The notes under the pieces: generated by a model
What the model saw: only the letters and a program-made list of their open reading frames with translations
Database searches by the model: none
What the model was told of the DNA's origin: nothing
Part shown: piece by piece, positions 18,916 to 27,807 of the stretch
Layout of the letters: every line of letters begins with the position of its first letter
Numbering within the stretch: position 1 is the first letter of the stretch
Translations under genes and position numbers: made by a program
Source: Desulfomonile tiedjei
Lineage (GTDB): Bacteria; Desulfobacterota; Desulfomonilia; Desulfomonilales; Desulfomonilaceae
Assembly: GCA_016218715.1 (NCBI GenBank)
Contig: JACRDG010000108.1
Coordinates: 1-56,504 of the forward strand
Length of the DNA stretch: 56,504 bases
Direction: 5' to 3'

Positions 18916-19134
18916 TTTCCCCGAGAGTGCGACGCAGGCAAGGAAGATTATCAAGGACCGAGCACAGTGGAAAGTAGCCCGATCCTTTCAGCACAAGGAC
19001 AGGCTTCCATACTGGACTTCTCTGATCTTTCTCCGGCGTGAACCTTTCTTTGAGCAGGCCCATGACGATGGGAGGCGCCTGCTGTTACGGGGCACAGCCC
19101 ATCACAATGTGGCTTGACGAGCGGTGGGGTGATC

Positions 19135-21141
19135 GTGGAAATCGGCCTTCTCCGAGACATTATCATAATCTGCGGCCTGGCATTGGGCGTCATCTACATC
19201 TGTCATCGCCTCAAGATTCCCACAATCGTTGGTTTCCTCCTCACGGGATTGGTGGCTGGACCTCACGGGATGGCATTGGTCCGTCAAACCGTCGAGGTGG
19301 AACAACTGGCGGAGGTCGGTGTGGTATGTCTCCTATTCACCATAGGCCTGGAGTTTTCTCTGAAACGCCTCCTGCAAATCAAGTTCTGGTCCCTGGTAGG
19401 TGGCGGTTGCCAGGTGGGGCTGACTCTCTTCATGGCAGCTTTGGCCGCCTCAGTTATGGGCTTGGCGCTCAATCAGGCAGTTTTTTTCGGGTTTCTCGTT
19501 TCTCTCAGCAGCACGGCGATCGTCTTGAAAATCATTCAAGAACGGGCGGAAATGGAGAGCCCTCACGGCAGGCTCACCGTGGGGATTCTGCTCTTTCAGG
19601 ACATCATCGTGGTCCCGATGATGCTGATCGCTCCCATCCTGGCAGGCGGCCGCCAGGACCTTGGTATGGCTTTGCTGCTTCTCGTGGTCAAAGCTGCGGC
19701 TGTTCTATGCCTGGTGGTTGCAGCATCCAGATGGATTGTTCCGTCGGCACTTTATCAGATTGCCCGACTCCGTGCTAAGGAGTTGTTTATCCTGGGAATT
19801 GTTCTCATCGGGTTGGGAGTGGCGTGGCTGACAGCCCAAATGGGGCTTTCTTTGGCATTGGGAGCCTTCCTGGCCGGCCTTATCGTATCCGAGTCTGAAT
19901 TCAGTCATCGCGCTCTGGGAAACGTGCTCCCGTTTCGCGATTTGTTCACGAGCATTTTCTTTGTTTCGATCGGGATGCTGCTTGACGTTCAGTTCGTTCT
20001 GGGCAATCCGGTCCTCTTGGTTACGGCAGCTATAGGGACAATGGTGCTGAAATTCCTGACAGCGGGGGTGTCAGCGAGTTTGCTCGGGCTCCCATTGCGG
20101 ACTACCGTGCTCACGGGGCTTTCACTAGCCCAAATAGGGGAGTTTTCGTTCGTTCTATCGGAAGCCGGCATTCAATTCGGACTGATCGAGCCGGGCGTTT
20201 ATCAGGTTTTCCTGGGACTCTCGGTGCTGACCATGGTTGCGACTCCCTTTCTTATTGGCAGCGGAGACCGACTTGCGACGGCCTCACTGAGGCTGCCCCT
20301 CCCGGAGAGGCTCAAATCAGGTTTCTCGCCCGTGAGTGAAATCCCCGTACACCTCCCCCTGGCAAATCACCTGGTGATCGTCGGTTTCGGGCTCAATGGT
20401 CGCAATCTCTCTCGTGCCGCAGCGCTCGGCAAGATCCCTCGAATCATCATTGAACTTAATGCCGAAACCGTCCGCCGGGAACAAGCACAGGGTGAACCCA
20501 TATTTTACGGAGACGCCTCCCATGAATCGGTTCTCGAGCACGCAGCCATCAAGCAAGCACGAGTGATGGTTATCGTAATATCCGATCCGGTCGCCACAAG
20601 ACGAATTATTGACTCGGCGCGCCGGTTGAATCCCAAACTCCACGTGATTGCACGAACTCGATTTGTCAGTGAGATGGAACCGTTGTACGAGCTGGGAGCC
20701 GATGAAGTGATTCCGGAGGATTACGAGGCTTCCATCGAAGTGCTGGTTCGTGTGTTGGCGAAGTATCTGGTTCCGAAAGGCGACATTGAGCGACTGGTCA
20801 TGCAATTCCGGACCGAGCATTACCGGATGCTGCGCACCCTTTCTTTGTCATCGACCAGTTTGCCCGATCTGGAAATCCGGATCCCCGAGGTAGAGATCGT
20901 GTCACTTCGCGTTTGCCCTGGTTCGGAGGCGACCGGGAAAACCCTTAGGGAACTGAATTTGAGAGCTAAATACGGAATGACCGTTGTGGCCATCAGGAGA
21001 CAGGATGGCCTGATCCTCAATCCTTCGGCAGACGAAAGGCTTGCGACAGGGGACGTATGCATGGCGCTGATTACCCCTGACCGTATTACAGACGCTGCCG
21101 CGGTGTTCGGGGATTTGGGGCCAGGAGTGAACGGCTTCTAA
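19135..21141 (+). CDS. KefB/CPA2-type monovalent cation:proton antiporter with TrkA-N and TrkA-C domains
   Basis: The product (668 residues from GTG 19135) has about 12 membrane segments forming a CPA2 exchanger domain (about 1-390), including the conserved GLEFSLKRLL and ALGAFLAGLIVSES motifs. A TrkA-N nucleotide-binding domain follows (about 405-520, VIVGFGLNGRNL) and then a TrkA-C/RCK_C domain (about 575-660). Such proteins move K+ or Na+ against H+ and are gated by NAD(H) or ligands. The frame is open to a TTG at 19114; I preferred GTG 19135 because GGTGGGG precedes it. It converges with the MFS gene at 21194. Confidence 0.85.
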   Translation: MEIGLLRDIIIICGLALGVIYICHRLKIPTIVGFLLTGLVAGPHGMALVRQTVEVEQLAEVGVVCLLFTIGLEFSLKRLLQIKFWSLVGGGCQVGLTLFMAALAASVMGLALNQAVFFGFLVSLSSTAIVLKIIQERAEMESPHGRLTVGILLFQDIIVVPMMLIAPILAGGRQDLGMALLLLVVKAAAVLCLVVAASRWIVPSALYQIARLRAKELFILGIVLIGLGVAWLTAQMGLSLALGAFLAGLIVSESEFSHRALGNVLPFRDLFTSIFFVSIGMLLDVQFVLGNPVLLVTAAIGTMVLKFLTAGVSASLLGLPLRTTVLTGLSLAQIGEFSFVLSEAGIQFGLIEPGVYQVFLGLSVLTMVATPFLIGSGDRLATASLRLPLPERLKSGFSPVSEIPVHLPLANHLVIVGFGLNGRNLSRAAALGKIPRIIIELNAETVRREQAQGEPIFYGDASHESVLEHAAIKQARVMVIVISDPVATRRIIDSARRLNPKLHVIARTRFVSEMEPLYELGADEVIPEDYEASIEVLVRVLAKYLVPKGDIERLVMQFRTEHYRMLRTLSLSSTSLPDLEIRIPEVEIVSLRVCPGSEATGKTLRELNLRAKYGMTVVAIRRQDGLILNPSADERLATGDVCMALITPDRITDAAAVFGDLGPGVNGF

Positions 21142-21193
21142 ATCAAACCAACAAACGCGGAACGCAAGGCTCGAATATGCGACCGTCAAACGG

Positions 21194-22405
21194 TCATGGG
21201 GCTTCCGTTTGCGCAGGGCCCACGGCACTCTGCCCTATCGGATATCGGATCAGCAAACTGATGAGTAGCCCGGCCAACGGGAGCAACATTATGGACTTCA
21301 ACGCAATGGGTACGCCGAAGTGATCTGCGACTATCCCGAGCACCGTTACACCGAACCCGCCGGTCCCTATGGCAAACCCCACCATGAGCCCCGACGCAAT
21401 CCCGAGGTTCCCTGGCAACAGCTCCTGGGCCATGACGATAGTGACGGTAAAGCTGGAAATCAGGGTCATTCCGACTGCGGCCAGAACGCCAAACAACGCG
21501 AATCCCTGCACCACGAAGATCAGGGGTAATAACGCAGTGGTCAAGGCCAGGGAAAGGATCAGATACCGCTTGTACCCCCATCGATCGGCCAACGGGGCTC
21601 CTGCCAACGTTCCCACTGCACCCCCAACGAGGAAACACGAGACCAACGTCCCTGCGTAGAGCGGATCTCCCTCCTGATAGTCGATGAAGTAGAACGGAAT
21701 GTAGGTCATGAGCCCAAAATGGGTCCAGGATCTCATGACGACCGTCGCGACGATCAATCCCACGGATAGATACGCTGCCCTGGGAGTGCCGTTGCTCGCG
21801 ATCCCTTTCGAGGCGGATAGCGGCCGGGCATGAGACAGGGAAGTCCAATTCCAGACCAGCAACGCGACGAATACCAGGGAAAAGACCAGCATAAGCGGCA
21901 GATAATCGAGGCCAAGATGAGTGACGATGAGAATCGCAACGAGCGGGCCGAGCGCAAAGCCCATATTCCCGCCGACGGTGAATACGGACAATCCGGTCGC
22001 CATCTTGTCTCCAGTAAAAAAACGGGCTGTCTTGAATCCTTCCGGATGGTAGGATGCGACGCCCAGTCCGCTCACCATAACCAGCAGGAGGACAAATTCG
22101 TAGTGATCCGGCATGGAAAGGAGGGACAGGCCAAGGCCCGCGCTCAAACACCCGAGGGGCAGCAAGAAAGCCTTCTTTCTCCTGTCCGACAGATAACCGA
22201 AGAGAGGCTGAATCACCGAAGAGGTCAGATTGGACGCCAGCATGATTGCCCCGGTCATTGCATAGGAAAGGAGCAATTTGGCTTTCAGAAAGGGCAGTAT
22301 GGCCGGCAACGCACCCTGGCAGATGTCCGTTGCGAGGTGCCCAAACGACAAAACGAGCAGGACCTTGAGGTTGAACTTGTTTGCCTGTTGGGGGTCACTG
22401 CTCAT
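21194..22405 (-). CDS. MFS transporter, fosmidomycin-resistance (Fsr)-like
   Basis: The 403-residue protein has about 12 membrane segments. Its opening LLVLSFGHLATDICQGALPAILPFLK is typical of the Fsr/fosmidomycin-resistance branch of the major facilitator superfamily, and the loop LFGYLSDRRKK is the MFS motif A. I set the start at ATG 22405 because GGAGAGGG lies six bases upstream; the frame also opens at 22420. It overlaps the end of the upstream cyclase gene by 11 nt, so the two form a tight operon. The substrate is unknown. Confidence 0.85.
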   Translation of the reverse strand: MSSDPQQANKFNLKVLLVLSFGHLATDICQGALPAILPFLKAKLLLSYAMTGAIMLASNLTSSVIQPLFGYLSDRRKKAFLLPLGCLSAGLGLSLLSMPDHYEFVLLLVMVSGLGVASYHPEGFKTARFFTGDKMATGLSVFTVGGNMGFALGPLVAILIVTHLGLDYLPLMLVFSLVFVALLVWNWTSLSHARPLSASKGIASNGTPRAAYLSVGLIVATVVMRSWTHFGLMTYIPFYFIDYQEGDPLYAGTLVSCFLVGGAVGTLAGAPLADRWGYKRYLILSLALTTALLPLIFVVQGFALFGVLAAVGMTLISSFTVTIVMAQELLPGNLGIASGLMVGFAIGTGGFGVTVLGIVADHFGVPIALKSIMLLPLAGLLISLLIRYPIGQSAVGPAQTEAP

Positions 22406-23831
22406 GCGAGCCCTCTCCATTATCCCGGATCGGACTGAAAACCTCGACAGGCTCTCGCACGTTCTTGAAATTCATCCGCCCGCGACGAAAGAGCCGTACA
22501 TCTTCATTCACCCTGAGCGCTGTGTCAGGGCCGACGAGAATGTCGCCATGTCTGGCCGCGGAAGCTATGCGTGCCGCGAGATTGGTGACGGGACCGGTCG
22601 CGGTAAAGGTCATTCTGGTCCCGGCCGTCCCGGTGAATCTGTTCATGCCCACGGCAGCGATCCCGGAGTTGATGCCCATGTTTACCTCGACCGGCAAGAA
22701 CCGATTCTTCAGTTCTTCGTTGATCTCCAGCGTCTTGTCCCGGATCTCGATCGCTGCCTTGACCGCGCTCAGCGCGGTATCTCTCGGCTCGCCTTGGAAG
22801 ATCACCATGAGACCGTCCCCAGCCGTTTCATTCACGTCTCCGCCGTGGGCGTAGATGACGTCAAGGAAACTCGAGAAGTATTTCTCGATGATGAAGGTCA
22901 CCTTATCTCTGCTTTGGGTCTCGCTGATGCGCGTATAACCCGCGACGTCCAAGAAGAGGACGGTCACGTCTGTGTCCCGTTTTTCGAGATCAGGGGCTGA
23001 AGGATCCTTTTCCACGATCCGCTGAACGGTTGAAGGAACAAACGGCCGAAGATGCCCCAGGATTCGATCGACCGTGAGCTTCTCCTGAGACATTTTCCAG
23101 TGGCTGCGGGCGTTCTTGATGACGTTGCTCGCGAGCTCGACGAGGTCTTTCAGCAGCAGAAAGTCTCTCTCGTTGAGAGCGGTGCCGGGCTTCGCTATGG
23201 CATCCAAGACCGATAGCGTTCTGTCCCCCTCCTGAATGGGGAATACGATCTCGGAAAAACCTTCCGAAGGAAAGCCGTCCGTAACCAAATGACCACCTTG
23301 CCCATCCGGGAGGAAACACACCGCGGAGGAGCCTTGAGCGAGGGCGCTGTTTACGGTTCTCCTGCCTCTCTTGCAAAGCTGACAGTTGACCCTTTGCTTT
23401 TCCATCGCACAGTGAAGGGGACGCGTGTAGTACTGCGCGTCCGGGTCAGTTACGAGGAGACAAACCTCCTGCAATTGAGGGAGCGTTATTCTCGCTTCGT
23501 CACGGATCATCTCCAATATTTCGCCGATGTTCAGCGACGATGTGAGCTTCTGAGCGACTCGAAACACGTTATCGAAGCGTGTCTTGTACAGGTTTGTTTC
23601 AACCTCGGCGAGGCCTTGCGGCTGATCGTTCCGAAGGAGCTTGCCGTCGGCCGAGTCCGCTTCCAACCCCGAGTCTTCTGATGCGAACCATGATATTCCG
23701 CACCCGCAAATGGGGCAGCCCCAGGAATCCGGTAGATTCTCGAAGCGTGTTCCCGGATCGATGTTACGCTCCGGATCGCCCATAACGGGATAGTAAAGCC
23801 AGCCGCACGTGTTGCATTTCCATTTCGTCAC
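22395..23831 (-). CDS. Rubredoxin-GAF-class III nucleotidyl cyclase
   Basis: The 478-residue product starts at GTG 23831 with AAGGAG seven bases upstream. Residues 1-50 form a rubredoxin domain with C6-x2-C9 and C39-x2-C42, the numbering of classical rubredoxins, plus an extra C44. Residues about 85-245 are GAF-like and carry C141, C150, C153 and C172, possibly a second metal or Fe-S site. Residues about 288-465 are a class III adenylate/guanylate cyclase domain with both metal aspartates (D295, D339), the transition-state Asn/Arg pair (N417, R421), and E335 where adenylyl cyclases usually have lysine. No membrane segment is seen. The layout implies a cytosolic redox- or iron-controlled cAMP/cGMP producer. 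It is co-transcribed with the MFS gene. Confidence 0.88.
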   Translation of the reverse strand: MTKWKCNTCGWLYYPVMGDPERNIDPGTRFENLPDSWGCPICGCGISWFASEDSGLEADSADGKLLRNDQPQGLAEVETNLYKTRFDNVFRVAQKLTSSLNIGEILEMIRDEARITLPQLQEVCLLVTDPDAQYYTRPLHCAMEKQRVNCQLCKRGRRTVNSALAQGSSAVCFLPDGQGGHLVTDGFPSEGFSEIVFPIQEGDRTLSVLDAIAKPGTALNERDFLLLKDLVELASNVIKNARSHWKMSQEKLTVDRILGHLRPFVPSTVQRIVEKDPSAPDLEKRDTDVTVLFLDVAGYTRISETQSRDKVTFIIEKYFSSFLDVIYAHGGDVNETAGDGLMVIFQGEPRDTALSAVKAAIEIRDKTLEINEELKNRFLPVEVNMGINSGIAAVGMNRFTGTAGTRMTFTATGPVTNLAARIASAARHGDILVGPDTALRVNEDVRLFRRGRMNFKNVREPVEVFSPIRDNGEGSHEQ

Positions 23832-24448
23832 AACCGGTCTCCTTGCAGCTCTGATCGACGGGCACCCCTGAGCGCATCCCAGTATCTCCAGTCACGGGTC
23901 AAAGCGAATCCGGCCGCGTGCTCGGCATGTCGGGTGTCCCAAATGGCCTTCCTACGCGATCTGGATAGAGGTCGGGAGTTCTCCCTCTCTCCGCTAAGGA
24001 GATTGCCCGTAAGCCAATTGTAATCCGCTCACGTCTCTCGATCAAGCCCACTGCTTACCCGCCGGGAGAGCCGAGGCGCTACGGCGAACCAGGAAGTCGC
24101 CTTGCTCGCTGGACCGAACTTCACTTCGGCCATGCCAGATATAGTAGTTGCCAAAATCCGTGACCGGTTCGCCATCCTGACCTGGAGGCTCCTGGACGAA
24201 GGTCTAACAACTCTGCGTTGTCCGAAGTGAGGGGAGCCCTTTAGGTGAGCAGCCATCCGACCGGACATTATTCTCGGCAACGGCTATATATTGACGGGCA
24301 CGGTCAAGACCTGGCGTATTCCGCCGGAAATATCTTGACCGAGCTGCTCAAGAAAGACTCACCGCCGAGGAACTAACCGAATGTTCGGGTGACGGACGCG
24401 AGTAGAGGGAATTGACGTTCAAACCCGGATGAGCGGAGAGCAAGACGG
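23832..24448. other. 617-nt intergenic region, nothing recognised
   Basis: This divergent interval separates the cyclase operon from a small secreted-protein gene. A minus-strand frame at 24029-24280 and a short plus-strand frame near 24133 both lack good start signals and familiar composition. No hairpin repeat or RNA gene stands out. Promoters for both directions are expected here but no convincing pair of hexamers was found. Confidence 0.4.
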
Positions 24449-24886
24449 ATGAAACACTCCGGCACACAAACTCTTGCGGTAATGCTCACCCTGGCTGTCT
24501 ATCTGGCCATGGCGGGTTCGGGCTGGCCGATGGGGCCTTGTTGCGTCGGATCGAAACCGTGCGCAGAAGACTCAGCGCCCGCACATGATTGCTCTGGTGC
24601 GTCCGATACGCTCCCCCATCACGCGCCGTGCACTTCCCTTTTCCCAGGCGGTCCGGGCCATTGCCCGTGCAACTGCTCGTTCGCTTCTCTTCCCGCACTG
24701 CGTCAGTATATTGTTACGGTAAGCACCCAACAACCTTCTCAGAGATTCCCGGGATCAGCGAGTGGACTTGCGATGCTCACGGCAGTCACCTCGTTGGAAA
24801 ACGCGGAAAGATATCCGATCCCTCCGGCCCCTTCCAAACACGGGCAAGATCTCGCCTCCCTCAGAACCGTCATGCTCGTGTGCTAA
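24449..24886 (+). CDS. Small secreted Cys/His-rich protein (hypothetical)
   Basis: The 145-residue product has a signal peptide (hydrophobic about residues 8-24). A Cys/His-rich stretch follows (about 30-77) with GPCCVGSKPC, HDCSG, HHAPC and GHCPCNC. The remaining half is plain and ends in a cysteine. GGAGAG precedes the ATG. The spacing of cysteines and histidines suggests periplasmic metal binding, but no family is recognised. A protein of similar layout (signal plus CTCKKHKRC) is at 51878. Confidence 0.5.
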   Translation: MKHSGTQTLAVMLTLAVYLAMAGSGWPMGPCCVGSKPCAEDSAPAHDCSGASDTLPHHAPCTSLFPGGPGHCPCNCSFASLPALRQYIVTVSTQQPSQRFPGSASGLAMLTAVTSLENAERYPIPPAPSKHGQDLASLRTVMLVC

Positions 24887-25346
24887 GCCCTCGTCTGCAT
24901 TATTGTCCGTCAAACTGGTCAGGAGCCGATGTCGCGCTGTTTCGGAGCGCCGGCCGCTGGAATTGGCTATGGTGACTGGTCAAAGCTCGCATCGCGCTCA
25001 ACAGAACCAAGGATAGATACGATCGCGCGAATCCGGACAGGAATATGACAACAATGACGACCGTTCAACCGGGGCAGGGCCGCCTCGAGATCAGTGAACG
25101 ATCACGAAAAACGATCTTCGCTGCGGCCTTGTCCGCGCTCGTGATTCCGGTCCCGAAACCGACGGCCGGGGCCGTATCTTACCGGAGCCTTTCGGAGCAC
25201 TGGCGAGCAGCGGAGATCTGTCGGAAACAGGAGGCAGTAAGCCTGGCCGAAAGGGACAGGGGAACTGCCGGACGTCTTGCCACCATCACCGCCGGCGCGG
25301 GTGGTCACACCGTGCTTCGGCGGTCTTATAAGTAGGGAGAAAGAAG
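24887..25346. other. 460-nt region with one doubtful open frame
   Basis: A 96-codon frame (25045-25335) starts behind a weak CAGGAAT and encodes a basic, low-hydrophobicity product of no recognised family. I do not call it a gene. The rest holds no visible feature. Confidence 0.35.
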
Positions 25347-25601
25347 ATGAGAAAGCTACTTGTCGCGTTGGTTTTGTCAGCGGTCGTGGCCTGGGCCCCG
25401 AACGTGATGGCCGGGAGCGCAGGTTTCCAGAACTGGATGGAGAAATGGCGGATCGAGCAGGCAGAGCAGAATCGGATCGACCGGTCGCTTGACAGGCTCG
25501 ACAGGGACGCGGCCTCATGGGGAGCGGCGGCCGGAGCAGGCGATCAGACGATGCCTCAGCAACCCGTGTCGCCCAAAAAGAAGGCGCGTCCGGAGTATTA
25601 A
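25347..25601 (+). CDS. Small secreted protein (hypothetical)
   Basis: AGGGAGAAAGAAG upstream of the ATG is a good ribosome-binding site. The 84-residue product has a clear signal peptide (hydrophobic about 4-20, ending VMAGSAG) and a mature part of about 60 residues, half of which is a charged amphipathic helix (MEKWRIEQAEQNRIDRSLDR) followed by a Pro/Lys-rich tail. No family recognised. A strong terminator follows at 25669. Confidence 0.6.
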   Translation: MRKLLVALVLSAVVAWAPNVMAGSAGFQNWMEKWRIEQAEQNRIDRSLDRLDRDAASWGAAAGAGDQTMPQQPVSPKKKARPEY

Positions 25602-25668
25602 TACAAGCTCGCGCTCGAACGCTGAACGTGGCCGACCGCGAATAGCCTTGCAGCGGGTGTTTGCCGAC

Positions 25669-25714
25669 GACGCCAGGGGTAGGCACGAGGTCGCTCTCTG
25701 GCGTCTTTTTCTCT
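25669..25714 (+). terminator. Rho-independent terminator
   Basis: GACGCCAG (25669-25676) pairs with CTGGCGTC (25698-25705) and is followed by TTTTTCTCT. It lies between the small secreted protein and the kinase gene. Confidence 0.65.
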
Positions 25715-25764
25715 AGGTTGCGATCCGAAGCATGGTGCCCCATACTGACGGAGGAGGGACCGCC

Positions 25765-27732
25765 ATGAGCCCAGGTGCCAAGACCCCTTTATTCGAAAAT
25801 GGGACGATCCTCAACGGCAAGTGGGAGATTCTTGAGCACATAGCCACCGGAGGGAAGGGAGAGGTGTACCGGGCTCGACAGGCCACTCTGGACCGCGACG
25901 TTGTGGTGAAGACCGTTTCCCTGGAGTACCTCGCCGAATTCGAAGACGATCCGGAAGAAGTAGAGACTGAGATCAAACGATTCCATCGTGAAGCCCTGGC
26001 CATGGCCCAGGTGCGTCACCCGTACGTGGTTCGGGTCTACGACGAGGATTCGACTCAGATTGCAAAAGACGGTGTCGCGCGGACTGTCCATTATGTAGTG
26101 ATGGAGTACGTCCCGGGCCCCACGCTTCGGTCCACTATGCCGGAATGCGGTTTCGGGACCGATGAGCGCGCGGCACGAGCGTGGATCCACGACTGCTTTC
26201 TCCCCGTCCTCGATGGGATCGAGCCTATTCACGAAATGGGAATCATCCACCGGGATATTAAACCCGAGAACGTGATCATGGACGGTACCACCCCCAAGAT
26301 CACCGACTTCGGGATAGCCGGTGGACGGGTCTGGCCTGAACTGACCAGGAGCCATCACGTCGAGGGGACCATTCTGTACATGGCGCCGGAGCAATTCACC
26401 GACCTGGCTGAGTCGGATGCTCGCGTGGACGTCTACGCGTTGGGAAAAATCTTGTACGAAGTCATGTGCGGCAGGATGGTAGACAGCAAGACCGCGTGTC
26501 CCTTACGGAGTGTGTGTTTGGCTGAGGCGTTGACACCGTTCTCGAAAGGGCTGGATGCGATCGTCCGCCAGGCGACAGCGGAAGACAAGGACCAGCGCAC
26601 GCCTTCAGTCAAGGCGCTGCGCGAGGCGTTGCTGAGACTCCTCGAAGCGGCCGAGGCAGCGGAACGCCCATTGCTCAAAGGGCTTCATCGTAAACAGAAG
26701 AGGTTCATAATAGCAGCGATCGCTCTGCTGGCCTTGGTTATCATTGCCTCCAACATCGTGCACCACTATTACATGCTCCATGAAATGCCGGCATCGCCTC
26801 CCGTAGCGGCTCCCGCGGAGTTGCAGAATCCTGGCGAGGGACATACTACGATACCCGGACACTTGCCCGAACAAGGAGCGCCGACGGCAAAGATTATCGG
26901 TAAAGACAATGTGCTCATGCACCTTGTGCCCTCGGGAGAAGTGAAACTTCCGGAGTACTTTGGAGCTCAAGCCGGCAAGCCCTTTGAAGTTCTTTCCTTC
27001 TACCTCGATGAAACCAAAGTGACCAACTACAAGTTTGTAGAATTCCTTAATAAGGCGCTTTCCAAGGTCATCGTGAAAGAGGGAGTGGTTCTGGGGGAGG
27101 GCCGCCCCTGGCTCTTCTTGGGTCCCGTGTACGGCGGGTACGACCCGATTGTGTATCGGGACGGCCGATTCGCTCTCAAGGACGTTGCCTTTGCATCGTA
27201 CCCCGTGGTCAGGGTCACGGGGTACGGTGCCCTCGCCTACGCAGAGTTCTACGGTGAGCGCCTTCCCACGGAACTCGAATGGCTTCACGCGGCGTCAAAA
27301 CCGGACGGTGGCGGCAGAAGTTCTTCAGAGCACGGCGCTCCGTCCCCCCGACAACGGAGTGCCCTGGAACAGGAGATGGAGGGATGGATTTCCGGTTACG
27401 GCAGTGGGAACGAGATTTCCGGAGGCTCCACCGTCGCCCCAGGCCCCTCGCTGATTCCCCATCCGGTGACGACCTTCGAGCCCAACCAGTACGGGATAAG
27501 AGGGCTTTGGGCGAATGTGAGCGAATGGGGCTTGAGAAAGGGCCTGTCTGAGGCCTCCTCGGCTCCGGAATATGTGGTACTCGGCGGCTTGCGAGGGAGT
27601 ATGTTATTGGGGGAGACCCTCATCACAGGAGTTGCGCAGGAGCCATCGGGGGCATTCCGCGATGTGGGCTTCCGGTGTGCCCTTGATCCCGGGCAGGATG
27701 GGTCTCATTTCAAGTCGCCATCCAAAGAGTAA
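25765..27732 (+). CDS. Membrane Ser/Thr protein kinase fused to a SUMF1/FGE-type domain
   Basis: The 655-residue protein has a Hanks-type kinase domain (about 15-300) with all key parts: Gly-rich loop near 28-34, K49, catalytic HRDIKPEN (H162-N169) and DFG (181-183). One membrane segment follows (about 313-332). The outer domain (about 383-642) has features of the formylglycine-generating-enzyme/SUMF1 fold: FYLDETKVTNYKF, FYGERLPTELEW, LWANVSEW, GFRCA. Kinase-TM-SUMF1 proteins place a ligand-binding lectin-like domain outside and a kinase inside. GGAGGAGGG before ATG 25765 supports this start over the in-frame ATG at 25732. A 16-bp hairpin spans its stop. Confidence 0.85.
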   Translation: MSPGAKTPLFENGTILNGKWEILEHIATGGKGEVYRARQATLDRDVVVKTVSLEYLAEFEDDPEEVETEIKRFHREALAMAQVRHPYVVRVYDEDSTQIAKDGVARTVHYVVMEYVPGPTLRSTMPECGFGTDERAARAWIHDCFLPVLDGIEPIHEMGIIHRDIKPENVIMDGTTPKITDFGIAGGRVWPELTRSHHVEGTILYMAPEQFTDLAESDARVDVYALGKILYEVMCGRMVDSKTACPLRSVCLAEALTPFSKGLDAIVRQATAEDKDQRTPSVKALREALLRLLEAAEAAERPLLKGLHRKQKRFIIAAIALLALVIIASNIVHHYYMLHEMPASPPVAAPAELQNPGEGHTTIPGHLPEQGAPTAKIIGKDNVLMHLVPSGEVKLPEYFGAQAGKPFEVLSFYLDETKVTNYKFVEFLNKALSKVIVKEGVVLGEGRPWLFLGPVYGGYDPIVYRDGRFALKDVAFASYPVVRVTGYGALAYAEFYGERLPTELEWLHAASKPDGGGRSSSEHGAPSPRQRSALEQEMEGWISGYGSGNEISGGSTVAPGPSLIPHPVTTFEPNQYGIRGLWANVSEWGLRKGLSEASSAPEYVVLGGLRGSMLLGETLITGVAQEPSGAFRDVGFRCALDPGQDGSHFKSPSKE

Positions 27733-27748
27733 CTTTGGATGGCGACTT
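27712..27748 (+). terminator. Hairpin spanning the kinase stop codon
   Basis: AAGTCGCCATCCAAAG (27712-27727) is perfectly complementary to 27733-27748, with the TAA stop in the 5-nt loop. The tail is CTTTGTG, so it is not a textbook T-tract, but the 16-bp stem should end or protect the transcript. Confidence 0.55.
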
Positions 27749-27777
27749 CTTTGTGCAATGAAGTTCTCCCTAGATTA
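27745..27777. repeat. Short copy of the 3.3 kb hairpin element
   Basis: Positions 27745-27766 match 3296-3317 at 21 of 22 bases, and 27763-27777 (GTTCTCCCTAGATTA) is identical to 3447-3461. The copy looks like the first hairpin joined to the right end of the third, with the middle missing. Confidence 0.6.
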
Positions 27778-27807
27778 TTTCCTTGAAAGTGAATTGATAT
27801 CAAGAAC

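Noticed and set aside
24029-24280. 83-codon minus-strand frame between the cyclase and the secreted protein
   Set aside because: Ser/Arg-rich, no start signals, no family resemblance.
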